64,000 bases of DNA, taken from CAZGKW01 sp964526295. GTDB taxonomy: Bacteria > Planctomycetota > Phycisphaerae > FEN-1346. Where the stretch lies: the NCBI GenBank assembly GCA_964526295.1, contig CAZGKW010000003.1:107194-171193 (forward strand), given 5' to 3'. Positions 25,048-33,437 of this stretch are shown piece after piece. The notes under the pieces are model-generated. The model worked only from the letters and a program-made list of their open reading frames with translations, was not told the origin of the DNA and did no database searches. Position numbers and translations under genes: made by a program. Each line of letters opens with the position of its first letter. Position 1 is the first letter of the stretch.

Positions 25048-26961
25048 CTACTGCCGCAGATACCGGGTGTGCGACGGGGTCTTCCGCGTGACGCCGATCC
25101 GGTCGAAGTAGTCGAGCAGCGGGATCGCGAACTTTCGCGTCGTCTCCAGGAGGTACTTGAACTTCACGCTCTCCAGGGCCCCTTCCCGGCGGAGGTAGTC
25201 GACAAGCTTCTCGCGGGCCTGCGCGATCGCATCGCGGTGAAAGAGCAGGCCAGGCGCGACCTCGACCAGCCGCTCCCGCTCCAGGAGCCGGCGGACCCCT
25301 TCCCGCACGGCCGGTGAGTCGAGCCCCGTCGCCTCGACCAGCTCATCCGGTCCCGGGGGGCGAAACGGCGTATCGAGCAACGCCTCCTCGACCCGCCGCA
25401 TGGCCTCCCGCTCCGCCTCCGGGATGGCCGGCTCGTGTGCGGCCAGAGCCAGCCGCCCGTGCCTCTCGGCGAGCCCGCCTTCCGCCTCGAGTTGCCCGCG
25501 GACCGTGTCGAAGACGTCCCGATCGAGGTCCGCCGCTTCGCGCAGCGCATCCGGCTCGATGCCCGGGCTGTCCGGCTCGGCTTCATGATGCTCCGCCACG
25601 CGGCGAACCAGCCGGTCCGCCAGGGCCGCCGCCGTCTCGGCGTGCAGCCACCGCCCGCCGCAGACCTCAACGGCCCGGCCGGCCTCGCAGAGGGCCTCCA
25701 GGGCCTCCCGCACCCAAGGCGGCGGCTGCTTCGTCCGGACGGCCAGCTCGTCCTGGCCGGCGGCGTGCCCCTCGGCGGTCCGCAGACAGTACTCCAGGAA
25801 CCGCCCCACGTCGGTGACAGCGTCGGCCCGGGCCTCCAGGTCCGCCGCGACCTCCGGCTGGGTCCGCTTCAGCCGCCGCGGCAGGGCCTCGACGATCGTC
25901 CCGCCGCCGACCGTCACGACGGGCGAGAGCGACCGGATGATGAACCGGTCGCCGGGCCCGGCGACAAGGGGCTCGGCCAGGAGCACCTGCACCAGCCCTT
26001 CCTCGCCGCCACGCAGGAGATCCCCCGTCATCAGGTAGACCTTCGCCGACACCTCCGACGTCCCCGTGTGGAAGTGAACCTCGGCGGCGTTCCTCACGGC
26101 CGCCGTCTCGTGCGGCAGCACTCGCAGGACGCAGGCGTACCACTGCTCGGGGGCGAAGTAGCCCGGCACCGTCACCACGTCGCCTCGCGAGACGGCCTCG
26201 GCGTCCCACCGCGGCACCTGGAGGGCCGCACACTGGCCGGCCAGGGCCCGGTCGGCGTCGCGGCCGTAGACCTGAATGGCCCGGATGCGGCCCGCCTCGC
26301 CCTGCGGCAGGAGGACCACCTCGTCACCCGCGGCGGCGGTGCCCGCGACAGGAATCCCGGTCACGACCGTCCCGTGGCCCTTCACGGAGAAGGTCCGCTC
26401 GACGGGCAGCCGGAACACGCCGTCGGCCCGCCGCGACGGGACGCGCGAGACGAGCTCCCTGAGGGCCGCCAGGAAGGCGTCGAACCCTTGGCCGGTGATG
26501 CTCGAGACGGGCAGGATCGGTGCCCTCTCGAGGAACGTGCCCGCGAGAAACGTCTCGAGATCGCCGCGCACGGCCTCGACCCGCTCCGGGAGAACGCGGT
26601 CGATCTTCGTCAGGGCGACGATGCCCGCCTCGACGCCCAGCAGCGTCAGAATGTCGAGGTGCTCCCGCGTCTGCGGCATGATGCCGTCGTCGGCCGCCAC
26701 GACAAACAGGACGGCGTCGATGCCGGCCGCCCCCGCCACCATCGTCTTGACGAAATGCTCGTGGCCCGGGACGTCGACGATGCCGACCTCGACCTCGCCA
26801 AGGGTGCACGGGGCGAACCCGAGCTCGATCGAGAGGCCCCGCTCCTTCTCCTCCTTCAGGCGGTCGGTGTCGCACCCGGTCAGGCACTTGATCAGCGCGG
26901 TCTTGCCGTGGTCGACGTGGCCCGCCGTCCCGAGCGTCAGGTTGATCTGCTCTCCGGCCAC
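25048..26961 (-). CDS. selB: Selenocysteine-specific elongation factor
   Basis: This 637-residue GTPase brings Sec-tRNA to the ribosome at UGA codons with a SECIS. The G motifs are GTAGHVDHGKTALIK (G1), DVPGHEH (G3) and TKID (G4), followed by EF-Tu-like domains 2-3 (TFSVKGHGTVVTG) and a SelB-specific C-terminus of winged helices (WVREALEALCEAGRAVEV, LLERERLVEVAPGLLFH) ending in ALESVKFKYLLETTRKFAIPLLDYFDRIGVT, the SECIS-binding region. The GTG start lies 4 bases after the selA stop. Complete and of normal length. Confidence 0.97.
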   Translation of the reverse strand: MAGEQINLTLGTAGHVDHGKTALIKCLTGCDTDRLKEEKERGLSIELGFAPCTLGEVEVGIVDVPGHEHFVKTMVAGAAGIDAVLFVVAADDGIMPQTREHLDILTLLGVEAGIVALTKIDRVLPERVEAVRGDLETFLAGTFLERAPILPVSSITGQGFDAFLAALRELVSRVPSRRADGVFRLPVERTFSVKGHGTVVTGIPVAGTAAAGDEVVLLPQGEAGRIRAIQVYGRDADRALAGQCAALQVPRWDAEAVSRGDVVTVPGYFAPEQWYACVLRVLPHETAAVRNAAEVHFHTGTSEVSAKVYLMTGDLLRGGEEGLVQVLLAEPLVAGPGDRFIIRSLSPVVTVGGGTIVEALPRRLKRTQPEVAADLEARADAVTDVGRFLEYCLRTAEGHAAGQDELAVRTKQPPPWVREALEALCEAGRAVEVCGGRWLHAETAAALADRLVRRVAEHHEAEPDSPGIEPDALREAADLDRDVFDTVRGQLEAEGGLAERHGRLALAAHEPAIPEAEREAMRRVEEALLDTPFRPPGPDELVEATGLDSPAVREGVRRLLERERLVEVAPGLLFHRDAIAQAREKLVDYLRREGALESVKFKYLLETTRKFAIPLLDYFDRIGVTRKTPSHTRYLRQ

Positions 26962-26965
26962 CCGG

Positions 26966-28393
26966 CTACCCCTGGGCTTCGAGGACGGCGGCGACGGCAC
27001 GCACGAGGACGTCTTCCTCGCCTTCCTGAAGGGTCCGCGGGTCGAGAAGGACGCGGCCCTCGTGAATCCGGGCGAAGACCGGCGGATCGCCCCGGCGGAG
27101 GCGGGCAGCCAGGTCCTCGGCGCTCGCACCCGACGGCGTCAGCGACACGAGCCGCGTCGGAATGTCCTGCCCGGGCAGCGAGCCGCTGCCGACCTGCGAG
27201 AACCCCGCGACCACCCTGACCCCGTCGGCCGCGCCGGGCGCGGCCTGGCGTATCGTCTTCGCGATCCGGTTGGCGTGGTCCTCGATTTCATTCAGGCCCC
27301 GCAAAATCATCCGGAGCGTCGGCACCTCGGCCAGGGCACGGGCCTCGTCGAAGAAGAGCGTCAGCGTGGCCTCCAGGGCCGCCAGCGTCAGCTTGTCGAC
27401 CCGGACGATCCGGGCGAGGGGGTTCTTCCGGACGGCCGCGACGAGGTCCCGCCGCCCCAGGATGATGCCGCCCTGCGTCGCGCCGAGGAGTTTGTCGGCG
27501 CTGGACGTCACCAGGTCCGACCCGGCGCGAACCGAGTCGGGCAGCGTCGGCTCGTAGGCGAAACCGAACCGCGAGAAATCGACCAGCGACCCCGCCCCGA
27601 CGTCGTCGATCAGCACCACCCCGCGCGACCGGGCCAGCCCCACGAGGTCCGCCAGGGCGACCTCCGACGTGAAGCCGACGACACGGTAGTTGCTCGGATG
27701 GACGCGGAGGATGGCGGCGGTCTCCTCCGTGATGGCGGCCTCGTAGTCCCGCAGGTGGGTCTTGTTCGTCGTGCCGACCTCGACCATGCGGGCCCCGCTG
27801 GCGGCCATCACCTCCGGCAGGCGGAACGACCCGCCGATCTCGACGAGCTGGCCACGCGAGACGATCACCTCCCGCCCCGCGGCCACCGTGTTGAGGACGA
27901 GCATCGTCGCGGCGGCGTTGTTGTTGACGATGGTGGCGGCCCCGGCTCCCGTCAGGCGCGCGAGGAGCCACTCGATCCGCTCGTCGCGGCGGGACCGCTT
28001 GCCCGTCTCGGCGTCGAGCTGAAGGAGGGAGTAGCCGGCGAGATGGTCCCGGATTCGCTGCATGGCCGCCGGCGGCAGGACCGCCCGCCCCAGGCCCGTG
28101 TGGAGGACGATGCCGGTCGCGTTGATGACCTTGCGAAAGTGAGGGCCGACGGCCCGGGCGGCCGTGGTCCGAGCGAGCGACAGGACGGCCGATTCGACGG
28201 CCTCCCCGGAACGTGCCTCGTCGCCGCCGTCCCCCTCGAGAAGATCGGCCCGGACGCGGTCGACGGCCTCGCGAGCGGCCTCGGTCAGGATCGGCCCCGG
28301 CGCGGCCTCGGCCCAGGGCTCGTCCCGCAGCGCCTGGAGCACACGGTCCACCGAGGGGATCCTGCGCAGCAGCTCCTGCGGCGTCGATGCCAC
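26966..28393 (-). CDS. selA: L-seryl-tRNA(Sec) selenium transferase
   Basis: SelA is the PLP enzyme that turns Ser-tRNA-Sec into Sec-tRNA-Sec using selenophosphate. The 475-residue product has the N-terminal tRNA-binding helices (LLRRIPSVDRVLQAL), INATGIVLHTGLGRAVL, the VNNNAAATMLVLNT loop, VEVGTTNKTHLRDYE and the PLP lysine in SSADKLLGATQGGIILG. The GTG at 28393 has GGAGGAA upstream; an in-frame start further up has no signal. First gene of a selA-selB operon, oriented against selD. Confidence 0.97.
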   Translation of the reverse strand: MASTPQELLRRIPSVDRVLQALRDEPWAEAAPGPILTEAAREAVDRVRADLLEGDGGDEARSGEAVESAVLSLARTTAARAVGPHFRKVINATGIVLHTGLGRAVLPPAAMQRIRDHLAGYSLLQLDAETGKRSRRDERIEWLLARLTGAGAATIVNNNAAATMLVLNTVAAGREVIVSRGQLVEIGGSFRLPEVMAASGARMVEVGTTNKTHLRDYEAAITEETAAILRVHPSNYRVVGFTSEVALADLVGLARSRGVVLIDDVGAGSLVDFSRFGFAYEPTLPDSVRAGSDLVTSSADKLLGATQGGIILGRRDLVAAVRKNPLARIVRVDKLTLAALEATLTLFFDEARALAEVPTLRMILRGLNEIEDHANRIAKTIRQAAPGAADGVRVVAGFSQVGSGSLPGQDIPTRLVSLTPSGASAEDLAARLRRGDPPVFARIHEGRVLLDPRTLQEGEEDVLVRAVAAVLEAQG

Positions 28394-28483
28394 GTGCCTT
28401 CCTCCCGAGCCCGGGGCCCTGCGACCAGACGCATTATGGACCCGTTCAGGCGTTAACTCAAGCACCTGCGGCCCGGAGGCAGA

Positions 28484-29222
28484 TCACAGCATGGCGAACG
28501 GCAGGGCCCTGGCATGGGGCCCCAGCGGAAGCTCGGCCTCGCCCGGATGGACGACGTAGCCTTTCGCCGCACGGTCCCCGAGCTGGTCACAGAACGCCTC
28601 GATACCCCGGGCCATCCGGCGGTTCGGCGTTGCGGACGTCTTGGTCTCAACGGGCACCAGTCGTCCCTGGGTCTCGACGACCACATCTACTTCCGTTCCG
28701 CTCGACGTCCGCCAGAAATACACTTGCGGCTCCTGGCCGCGGTTCCGGTAACCCTTCACGATTTCGTTGAGGAGAGCCGTCTCGAAGATGGCGCCGCCCA
28801 TGGGGCCGGAGCTCGGGAGCATACTGGATCTCGTCGAAGATGACCGGCGGTGGGTAAGCCTCGAGGAAACCGGGCGAGGCGGTGGTGGCGGCCGCCCGAA
28901 CGTGCGGGGGCCCTGACAGGCCGCTAAAGAACGTTCTGGCCGCTGCCAGAACGCGGCGCCCACACAAGGCGACCCGCATTCTTGGCCCTGAAACCGCGGA
29001 TTGCCACATGCATGGCAGGCCATAAAATGGGGACTGGCCGACTTTTTTGGCGGCCTGCTGAGGAGACGTAGGCGCAGCGATCCGAGAAAAGGCGCTTCAG
29101 AAGGGTGGTCTTGCCCGACTGACGAGGACCGGTGACGGTAACACAATAGGGAACTCGCCGGCGGCACGCTCAAGAACCCTCTCCAGGGCACGCGGGATGT
29201 AGGTTTGCGGTACGTGGACCAT
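28484..29222 (-). pseudogene. AAA/DUF4143-family ATPase, truncated and frameshifted
   Basis: Pieces of an ATP-binding DUF4143 protein follow one another in different frames. The start is HVPQTYIPRALERVLERAAGEFPIV; the Walker A part reads QSGKTTLLKRLFS; ASPGFLEAYPPPVIFDEIQYAPEL is Walker B; the C-terminal nuclease-like part reads IFETALLNEIVKGYRNRG, VYFWRTSSGTEVDVVVE and VPVETKTSAT. A central section is missing and at least two frame changes occur, so no full protein is made. Confidence 0.8.
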
Positions 29223-29231
29223 GGTGCCTGT

Positions 29232-29256
29232 AATTTTGCATTCCGAATGCAAAATT
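29232..29256. promoter_or_regulatory. Perfect 25-bp palindrome before the DUF4143 gene
   Basis: Twelve-base arms AATTTTGCATTC and GAATGCAAAATT flank a single central C. It is very AT-rich in GC-rich DNA and ends 10 bases before the ATG of the decayed ATPase gene. A dimeric operator covering its promoter or ribosome-binding site is likely. Confidence 0.7.
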
Positions 29257-29493
29257 GCACGCCGTTTTCCCTGGAAGCGGGTCGGAGCCACAACCTGCAG
29301 GGGTTCCACAGGCACCGACCCCCATTGCAGAGGCAGGCCCTGAGTCACGTACGTGCCCAACGGGACAGATCGTCGACAGGCCGGACCGAGAGGGTGGCAG
29401 GCATTTTGGGCCGGTTGGCGGGGATTTCGGAGGGCGGGGCGAGGCGGATGCGGAGGGCACCGCAGGAGCAAAACGCGGCCGTGTCCATCGGCC

Positions 29494-31545
29494 TCAACGC
29501 CCGAACCACGCCGGCACGGACAGCGTCGTCGAGAGGCCGTCGACGGTCACTTCGATCTGCCCGCGCCGCACGAAGCGGTACGAGGTCTTCGGTGGTCTCG
29601 CGCCGTCGGCGTCCACGGCGGTCAGGACGTGCAGGAACACGGTGCGGACCGACGCCGTGCCGGGGTCGATCTGGACGACGTGCTTGCCAAACTTCCGGTG
29701 GAACGGATCCCCCGCCACGTGGCCCTTCGCCTTCCCGTCGGAGGTGAACGCTCGGGCGTCGTCCCGGCTGTTGACGACCAGCGTGTACTCCGCCGGCGCG
29801 AGCGTGCGGCAGAAGAGGCGCGCCTTGCGGCGGGCGGGCTTCAGGCGAGCGTCGGCCCAGTTCTGGTCCGGCGTCTCGTTCGTCACGGCCAGCAGGCGGT
29901 CGCCAATCTCGGGCGGCGCCGGGCAGTGAAGCTGCCACTGCCTCCGCACCGACGGGTCGGCGGTCTGCACGACGTCCAGGACGACGAGGTGCCGGTGGCC
30001 CAGCCAGACCAGCTCGCGGACCCACCCGGCGCACTTCTCGGGCGGGTTCGTCTTCGTCAGGTCGGCCCGGCACCGGGCCTCGGTCGGGCCGACCCGCCAG
30101 TCGGTAATGGTGGCCACGTCGTGGCCATGGCGCTGGCGGATGGCCAGCCACTGGTCCCACGTCGCGTGGTCGCTCTTCAGGCCCCGGCGGGTACGCTGGT
30201 CGCCGCGGTCATCGGGGTCCGCCGGGTCGGTGAACAGGACGACGTTCGTCGAGATGCAGTTGCGGTGGTACCGATCGGAGGGTGAATCGTAGGGGCCGTA
30301 CTTGCCGCTTCGGTCGGCGAGCGGGGCGTGCCGGAACACCTGGAACTCGCCGGCCGAGACGCCGCCGTGGACGTTCATGGGATCGCCCATTCGGAAGAAG
30401 ACGTGGGTCGCCTCGTCCGGCTCGCCCGGCGCGGGCCACGCGCTTCGGAAGAACCCGTAACCGCAGCTCTCGCGGCCGAACAGTTCCGCCCGCGGCAACT
30501 CCGTCAGCGGCCGGGTCGGCAGCGTCACGTCGCGGAACAGGAAGTTGTGGGCGTACTCGGTGTGGTAGAGGCTTGACCCGAACCGCCCCAGCCACCGCCG
30601 GGCCCACGCCCGCCCGTGGCAGTCGCGGGTGACGTAGGTGGCGATGTCCAGCCCCTGGCAGAACTGATCGTGCGAGCCCCAGATCGGGCGGTACAGGTCG
30701 TTGATGTCCGTGAAGGCGAAGCCGGGCCGCATCGACCAGAGATAGAACCGCACGATGCCGCCCAGCCAGTCGCCCTGCCGGTCGCGGACCCAGGGGGCGG
30801 GGTTCCGGCCCGTGGCCGACCACCATGCGGCACAGATCCCCGACAGATCGACGTAGGTGTAATACATCGTATAGCTGGCCCCCGTCGCCGCGCCGTCGAC
30901 CCAGGCGTACGCCCGGAAATAGTCGCTGACACCCCAAGTCCGAAAGAGCGTCAGGTACTCGTCGGCCTTCGGGTGGACGCCCTTCAGGGCGATGCCGGCG
31001 AGCGTCACGCCGGCCAGGGCCCCCGGCGTGCGGGAGTAGAAGAACGGGGCCCGGCCGCGGGTAATGTGGAGCACGGCATCGTCGGCCGCGGCGACGATCC
31101 GTTCTGCCACCGCCCGTCGGGTCGGCTCGTCCAGCGCCACGTAGAGCCAATCGTAGAGCGTCGCGAGCTTCACGAGGTTCAGCCCGCGGTCGCTCCACGA
31201 TCCGCCGCCCACCTCCATCCGCTTGAGGCCTTCGATTGCCGCCTGCAAGTCCTCCGGCTTCCCGCCGACCATCCACAGGAGGGCCCGCCCCATGGGCCTC
31301 GACCGCCATTTGCCGCGGACCGCACGGAACTCGGGGTTCGCAGCCGCGCGGCGGAGCTTGGCGACCGTCAGGCCGTCGAAACCGTCCTTCCGCAGGAAGA
31401 TCCTCGGGCGGACCTCCAGGATCGGCGCCTGGAACGGATTGGCATCGGCTGCCTGGGGCGGGCGCCTCTCCGCCGCATGCCCGGCCGCTCCTGCCGTCAG
31501 GATGACCGCCAAAGCCGCCACTACCAGCTGCCCGGCCGATGTCAT
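29494..31545 (-). CDS. Exported heparinase II/III-like polysaccharide lyase
   Basis: This 683-residue protein has a signal peptide (AGQLVVAALAVILTAGAAGHA). An alpha/alpha-toroid-like region follows with LVKLATLYDWLYVALDEPTRRAVAERIV, then a heparinase II/III-like beta domain (VFFRMGDPMNVHGGVSAGEFQVFRH, where Asn, His and Gly after the met-gly-asp motif are typical). The C-terminal part is beta-sandwich-like (HLVVLDVVQTADPSVRRQW). Such lyases cleave uronic-acid-containing polysaccharides. The gene diverges from the beta-helix protein gene, and a second lyase-like gene lies at 36204. Confidence 0.82.
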   Translation of the reverse strand: MTSAGQLVVAALAVILTAGAAGHAAERRPPQAADANPFQAPILEVRPRIFLRKDGFDGLTVAKLRRAAANPEFRAVRGKWRSRPMGRALLWMVGGKPEDLQAAIEGLKRMEVGGGSWSDRGLNLVKLATLYDWLYVALDEPTRRAVAERIVAAADDAVLHITRGRAPFFYSRTPGALAGVTLAGIALKGVHPKADEYLTLFRTWGVSDYFRAYAWVDGAATGASYTMYYTYVDLSGICAAWWSATGRNPAPWVRDRQGDWLGGIVRFYLWSMRPGFAFTDINDLYRPIWGSHDQFCQGLDIATYVTRDCHGRAWARRWLGRFGSSLYHTEYAHNFLFRDVTLPTRPLTELPRAELFGRESCGYGFFRSAWPAPGEPDEATHVFFRMGDPMNVHGGVSAGEFQVFRHAPLADRSGKYGPYDSPSDRYHRNCISTNVVLFTDPADPDDRGDQRTRRGLKSDHATWDQWLAIRQRHGHDVATITDWRVGPTEARCRADLTKTNPPEKCAGWVRELVWLGHRHLVVLDVVQTADPSVRRQWQLHCPAPPEIGDRLLAVTNETPDQNWADARLKPARRKARLFCRTLAPAEYTLVVNSRDDARAFTSDGKAKGHVAGDPFHRKFGKHVVQIDPGTASVRTVFLHVLTAVDADGARPPKTSYRFVRRGQIEVTVDGLSTTLSVPAWFGR

Positions 31546-31671
31546 GCCGCGTCTCCCTCTCGTGCGCGTCGGGGCGTATTATCCAGCTCGCGGGGCGGAC
31601 CGCAACACCCCGGGCCGCCGCCGGCGTGGGCCTCGGTATCCCAAACGCCCGCCACGTCGCCGCGACATTGC

Positions 31672-31699
31672 TTGCCCCTGTATCGGCCTGTGGTAGGAT
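31672..31699 (+). promoter_or_regulatory. Candidate promoter of the beta-helix gene
   Basis: TTGCCC (31672-31677), 16-base spacer, TAGGAT (31694-31699), about 110 bases before the ATG at 31809. Confidence 0.4.
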
Positions 31700-31808
31700 A
31701 CGCGGCAGCGAGCGCGGCGGCCGAGGGGCCCGAGGGGGTCGTTGTGCCTCTCGACGGGTGTGGCGAGGGTACTCCGCGTGGCCGGCGGGAGGTCTGGGGA
31801 GAAGACAG

Positions 31809-33368
31809 ATGAGACACTGTCCGTGGAATCGAGGGCGGGTGTGGGCCGGCAGCTCGGCGGCCGTGTGGGCCGTCCTGCTGGCGGGGCACGTGGCTTCCGC
31901 CCGGGCCGCGGCGCCGCGTTACTCCGCTCTGTGGGGGCGGGAAGGCGAGCTCTGGCGACCCGACGGCCGCCTGCCCGACTTCTCCTATGCGGGCTACCAT
32001 CGAGGCGAGAAACCCCTGCCGGACCGCGAGGCCGAGGTCAGCGTCAAGGACTTCGGCGCCGCCGGCGACGGCAGGACCGACGACACCGCCGCCTTCCGGC
32101 GGGCGCTGGCCGAGGCCAAGGGCCGGACCATCGCCGTGCCGCCGGGCCGGTACGTGATCACCGACTTCCTCCACATCCGCGACTCGGGCACGTGCCTGAA
32201 GGGGGCCGGACCGGACCGATCGGTCCTGTACTTCCCGACCCCGCTGAACGAGATCGAGCCGAACTGGGGGGCCACGACGTCGGGCCGAAGGACGTCGAAC
32301 TACTCCTGGTCGGGCGGATTCGTGGCCGTTCGCGGCTCACCGTCGAGGGAGGTCCTGGCCGAGGTCGCCGCCCCCGCGAAGCGGGGCGACACCCTCCTGA
32401 CGGTCTTGGCGGCGGAGCGGTTCGAGACCGGCCAAGACGTGCGGCTCGAGCTCTCCGACACCGGGGACCAGACGCTGGCCCGGCACCTGTACGCGGATGA
32501 CCCGGGTCCGATGCAGAACCTGAAGGGCCGGGCCCACGTGCGGTTCTTCTGCCGCATCACGAAGGTCGACCCCGCGCGGAAGCAGATCACGTTCGACCGG
32601 CCGCTACGCACCGACGTGCGTGCCGAGTGGCGTCCCAGGCTGTACGCCGCGACGAGCAGCGTGGAGGAGGTCGGCGTCGAGGGGCTGCACTTCGTCTTCC
32701 CGAACACGCCGTACAAGGGCCACTTCACGGAACTGGGCTACAACGCGATGGCGATGTCCGGCTGCCGGAACTGCTGGGTGCGGAACGTGCGGATCACCAA
32801 CGCCGACAGCGGCATCTTCCTGGGCGGGGCCAACATCACGGTCCGGGGGGTCGTCATCGATTCCGAGCGCCGGCCGGAGCGGTCGCGCAACGCCACCGGC
32901 CACCACGGCGTGACGCTCGGCGGCCAGGACAACCTGCTCGATCGGTTCGTCTACCGCACGCGGTTCATGCACGATATCACGGTGACTCGCGGCTCGGCGG
33001 GCAACGTGGCCATGCGCGGCACGGGGCCGGACCTCTGCTTCGACCACCACCGCTACGCCCCGCATGCCAACCTCTTCACGGCCATCGACCTGGGCGAAGG
33101 GGGCCGCATGTTCCAGTCCGGCGGCGGCGCGGCCCTGGGCCGGCACTCGGCGGCGTGGGAGACGTTCTGGAACATCCGTGCCCGCCGCTCGCAGAAGTGG
33201 CCGGACGGCTGGGGTCCCGACCTGATGAACCTGGTCGGCGTCGAGACGACTCACCCTTCGGTGATCGAGCCGGACGGCCGGTGGTTCGAGGCGATCAACC
33301 CGCAGGCCCTGCACCCGCAGAACCTGTACGAGGCGCAGCTCCGGCGCCGCCTCGACGAAGCGCCGTAA
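31809..33368 (+). CDS. Exported right-handed beta-helix protein (pectate-lyase-superfamily type)
   Basis: This 519-residue protein has a signal peptide (GSSAAVWAVLLAGHVASARA). The polygalacturonase/pectate-lyase_3 start is clear: VSVKDFGAAGDGRTDDTAAFRRALAEAKGRTIAVPPGRYVITDFLHI. Beta-helix coils follow (CRNCWVRNVRITNADSGIFLGGANITVRGVVID, then GHHGVTLGGQDNLLDRF). It may bind or cleave a plant or algal polysaccharide; the active site is not certain from sequence. The ATG with GGGGAGAAG upstream is chosen because the signal peptide starts there. The SSS transporter follows after 69 bases. Confidence 0.82.
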   Translation: MRHCPWNRGRVWAGSSAAVWAVLLAGHVASARAAAPRYSALWGREGELWRPDGRLPDFSYAGYHRGEKPLPDREAEVSVKDFGAAGDGRTDDTAAFRRALAEAKGRTIAVPPGRYVITDFLHIRDSGTCLKGAGPDRSVLYFPTPLNEIEPNWGATTSGRRTSNYSWSGGFVAVRGSPSREVLAEVAAPAKRGDTLLTVLAAERFETGQDVRLELSDTGDQTLARHLYADDPGPMQNLKGRAHVRFFCRITKVDPARKQITFDRPLRTDVRAEWRPRLYAATSSVEEVGVEGLHFVFPNTPYKGHFTELGYNAMAMSGCRNCWVRNVRITNADSGIFLGGANITVRGVVIDSERRPERSRNATGHHGVTLGGQDNLLDRFVYRTRFMHDITVTRGSAGNVAMRGTGPDLCFDHHRYAPHANLFTAIDLGEGGRMFQSGGGAALGRHSAAWETFWNIRARRSQKWPDGWGPDLMNLVGVETTHPSVIEPDGRWFEAINPQALHPQNLYEAQLRRRLDEAP

Positions 33369-33437
33369 TCATCCGGCGCCCGGGCGCCGGCAGCCGTTGA
33401 GCGTCAGACGGCTCCACAGGCCGCGGAGGAACATGCC

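Noticed and set aside
14073..28393. UGA reassigned as a sense codon (Trp or Gly code) across this genome
   Set aside because: Many genes here end normally in TGA, several within ATGA/GTGA overlaps; tRNA-Sec(UCA) and the full Sec machinery explain the few recoded UGAs.
29488..29496. UGA readthrough at the end of the heparinase-like gene
   Set aside because: The frame stays open for a while after TGA, but the extension is low-complexity, has no conserved match in the window and no suitable stem-loop.
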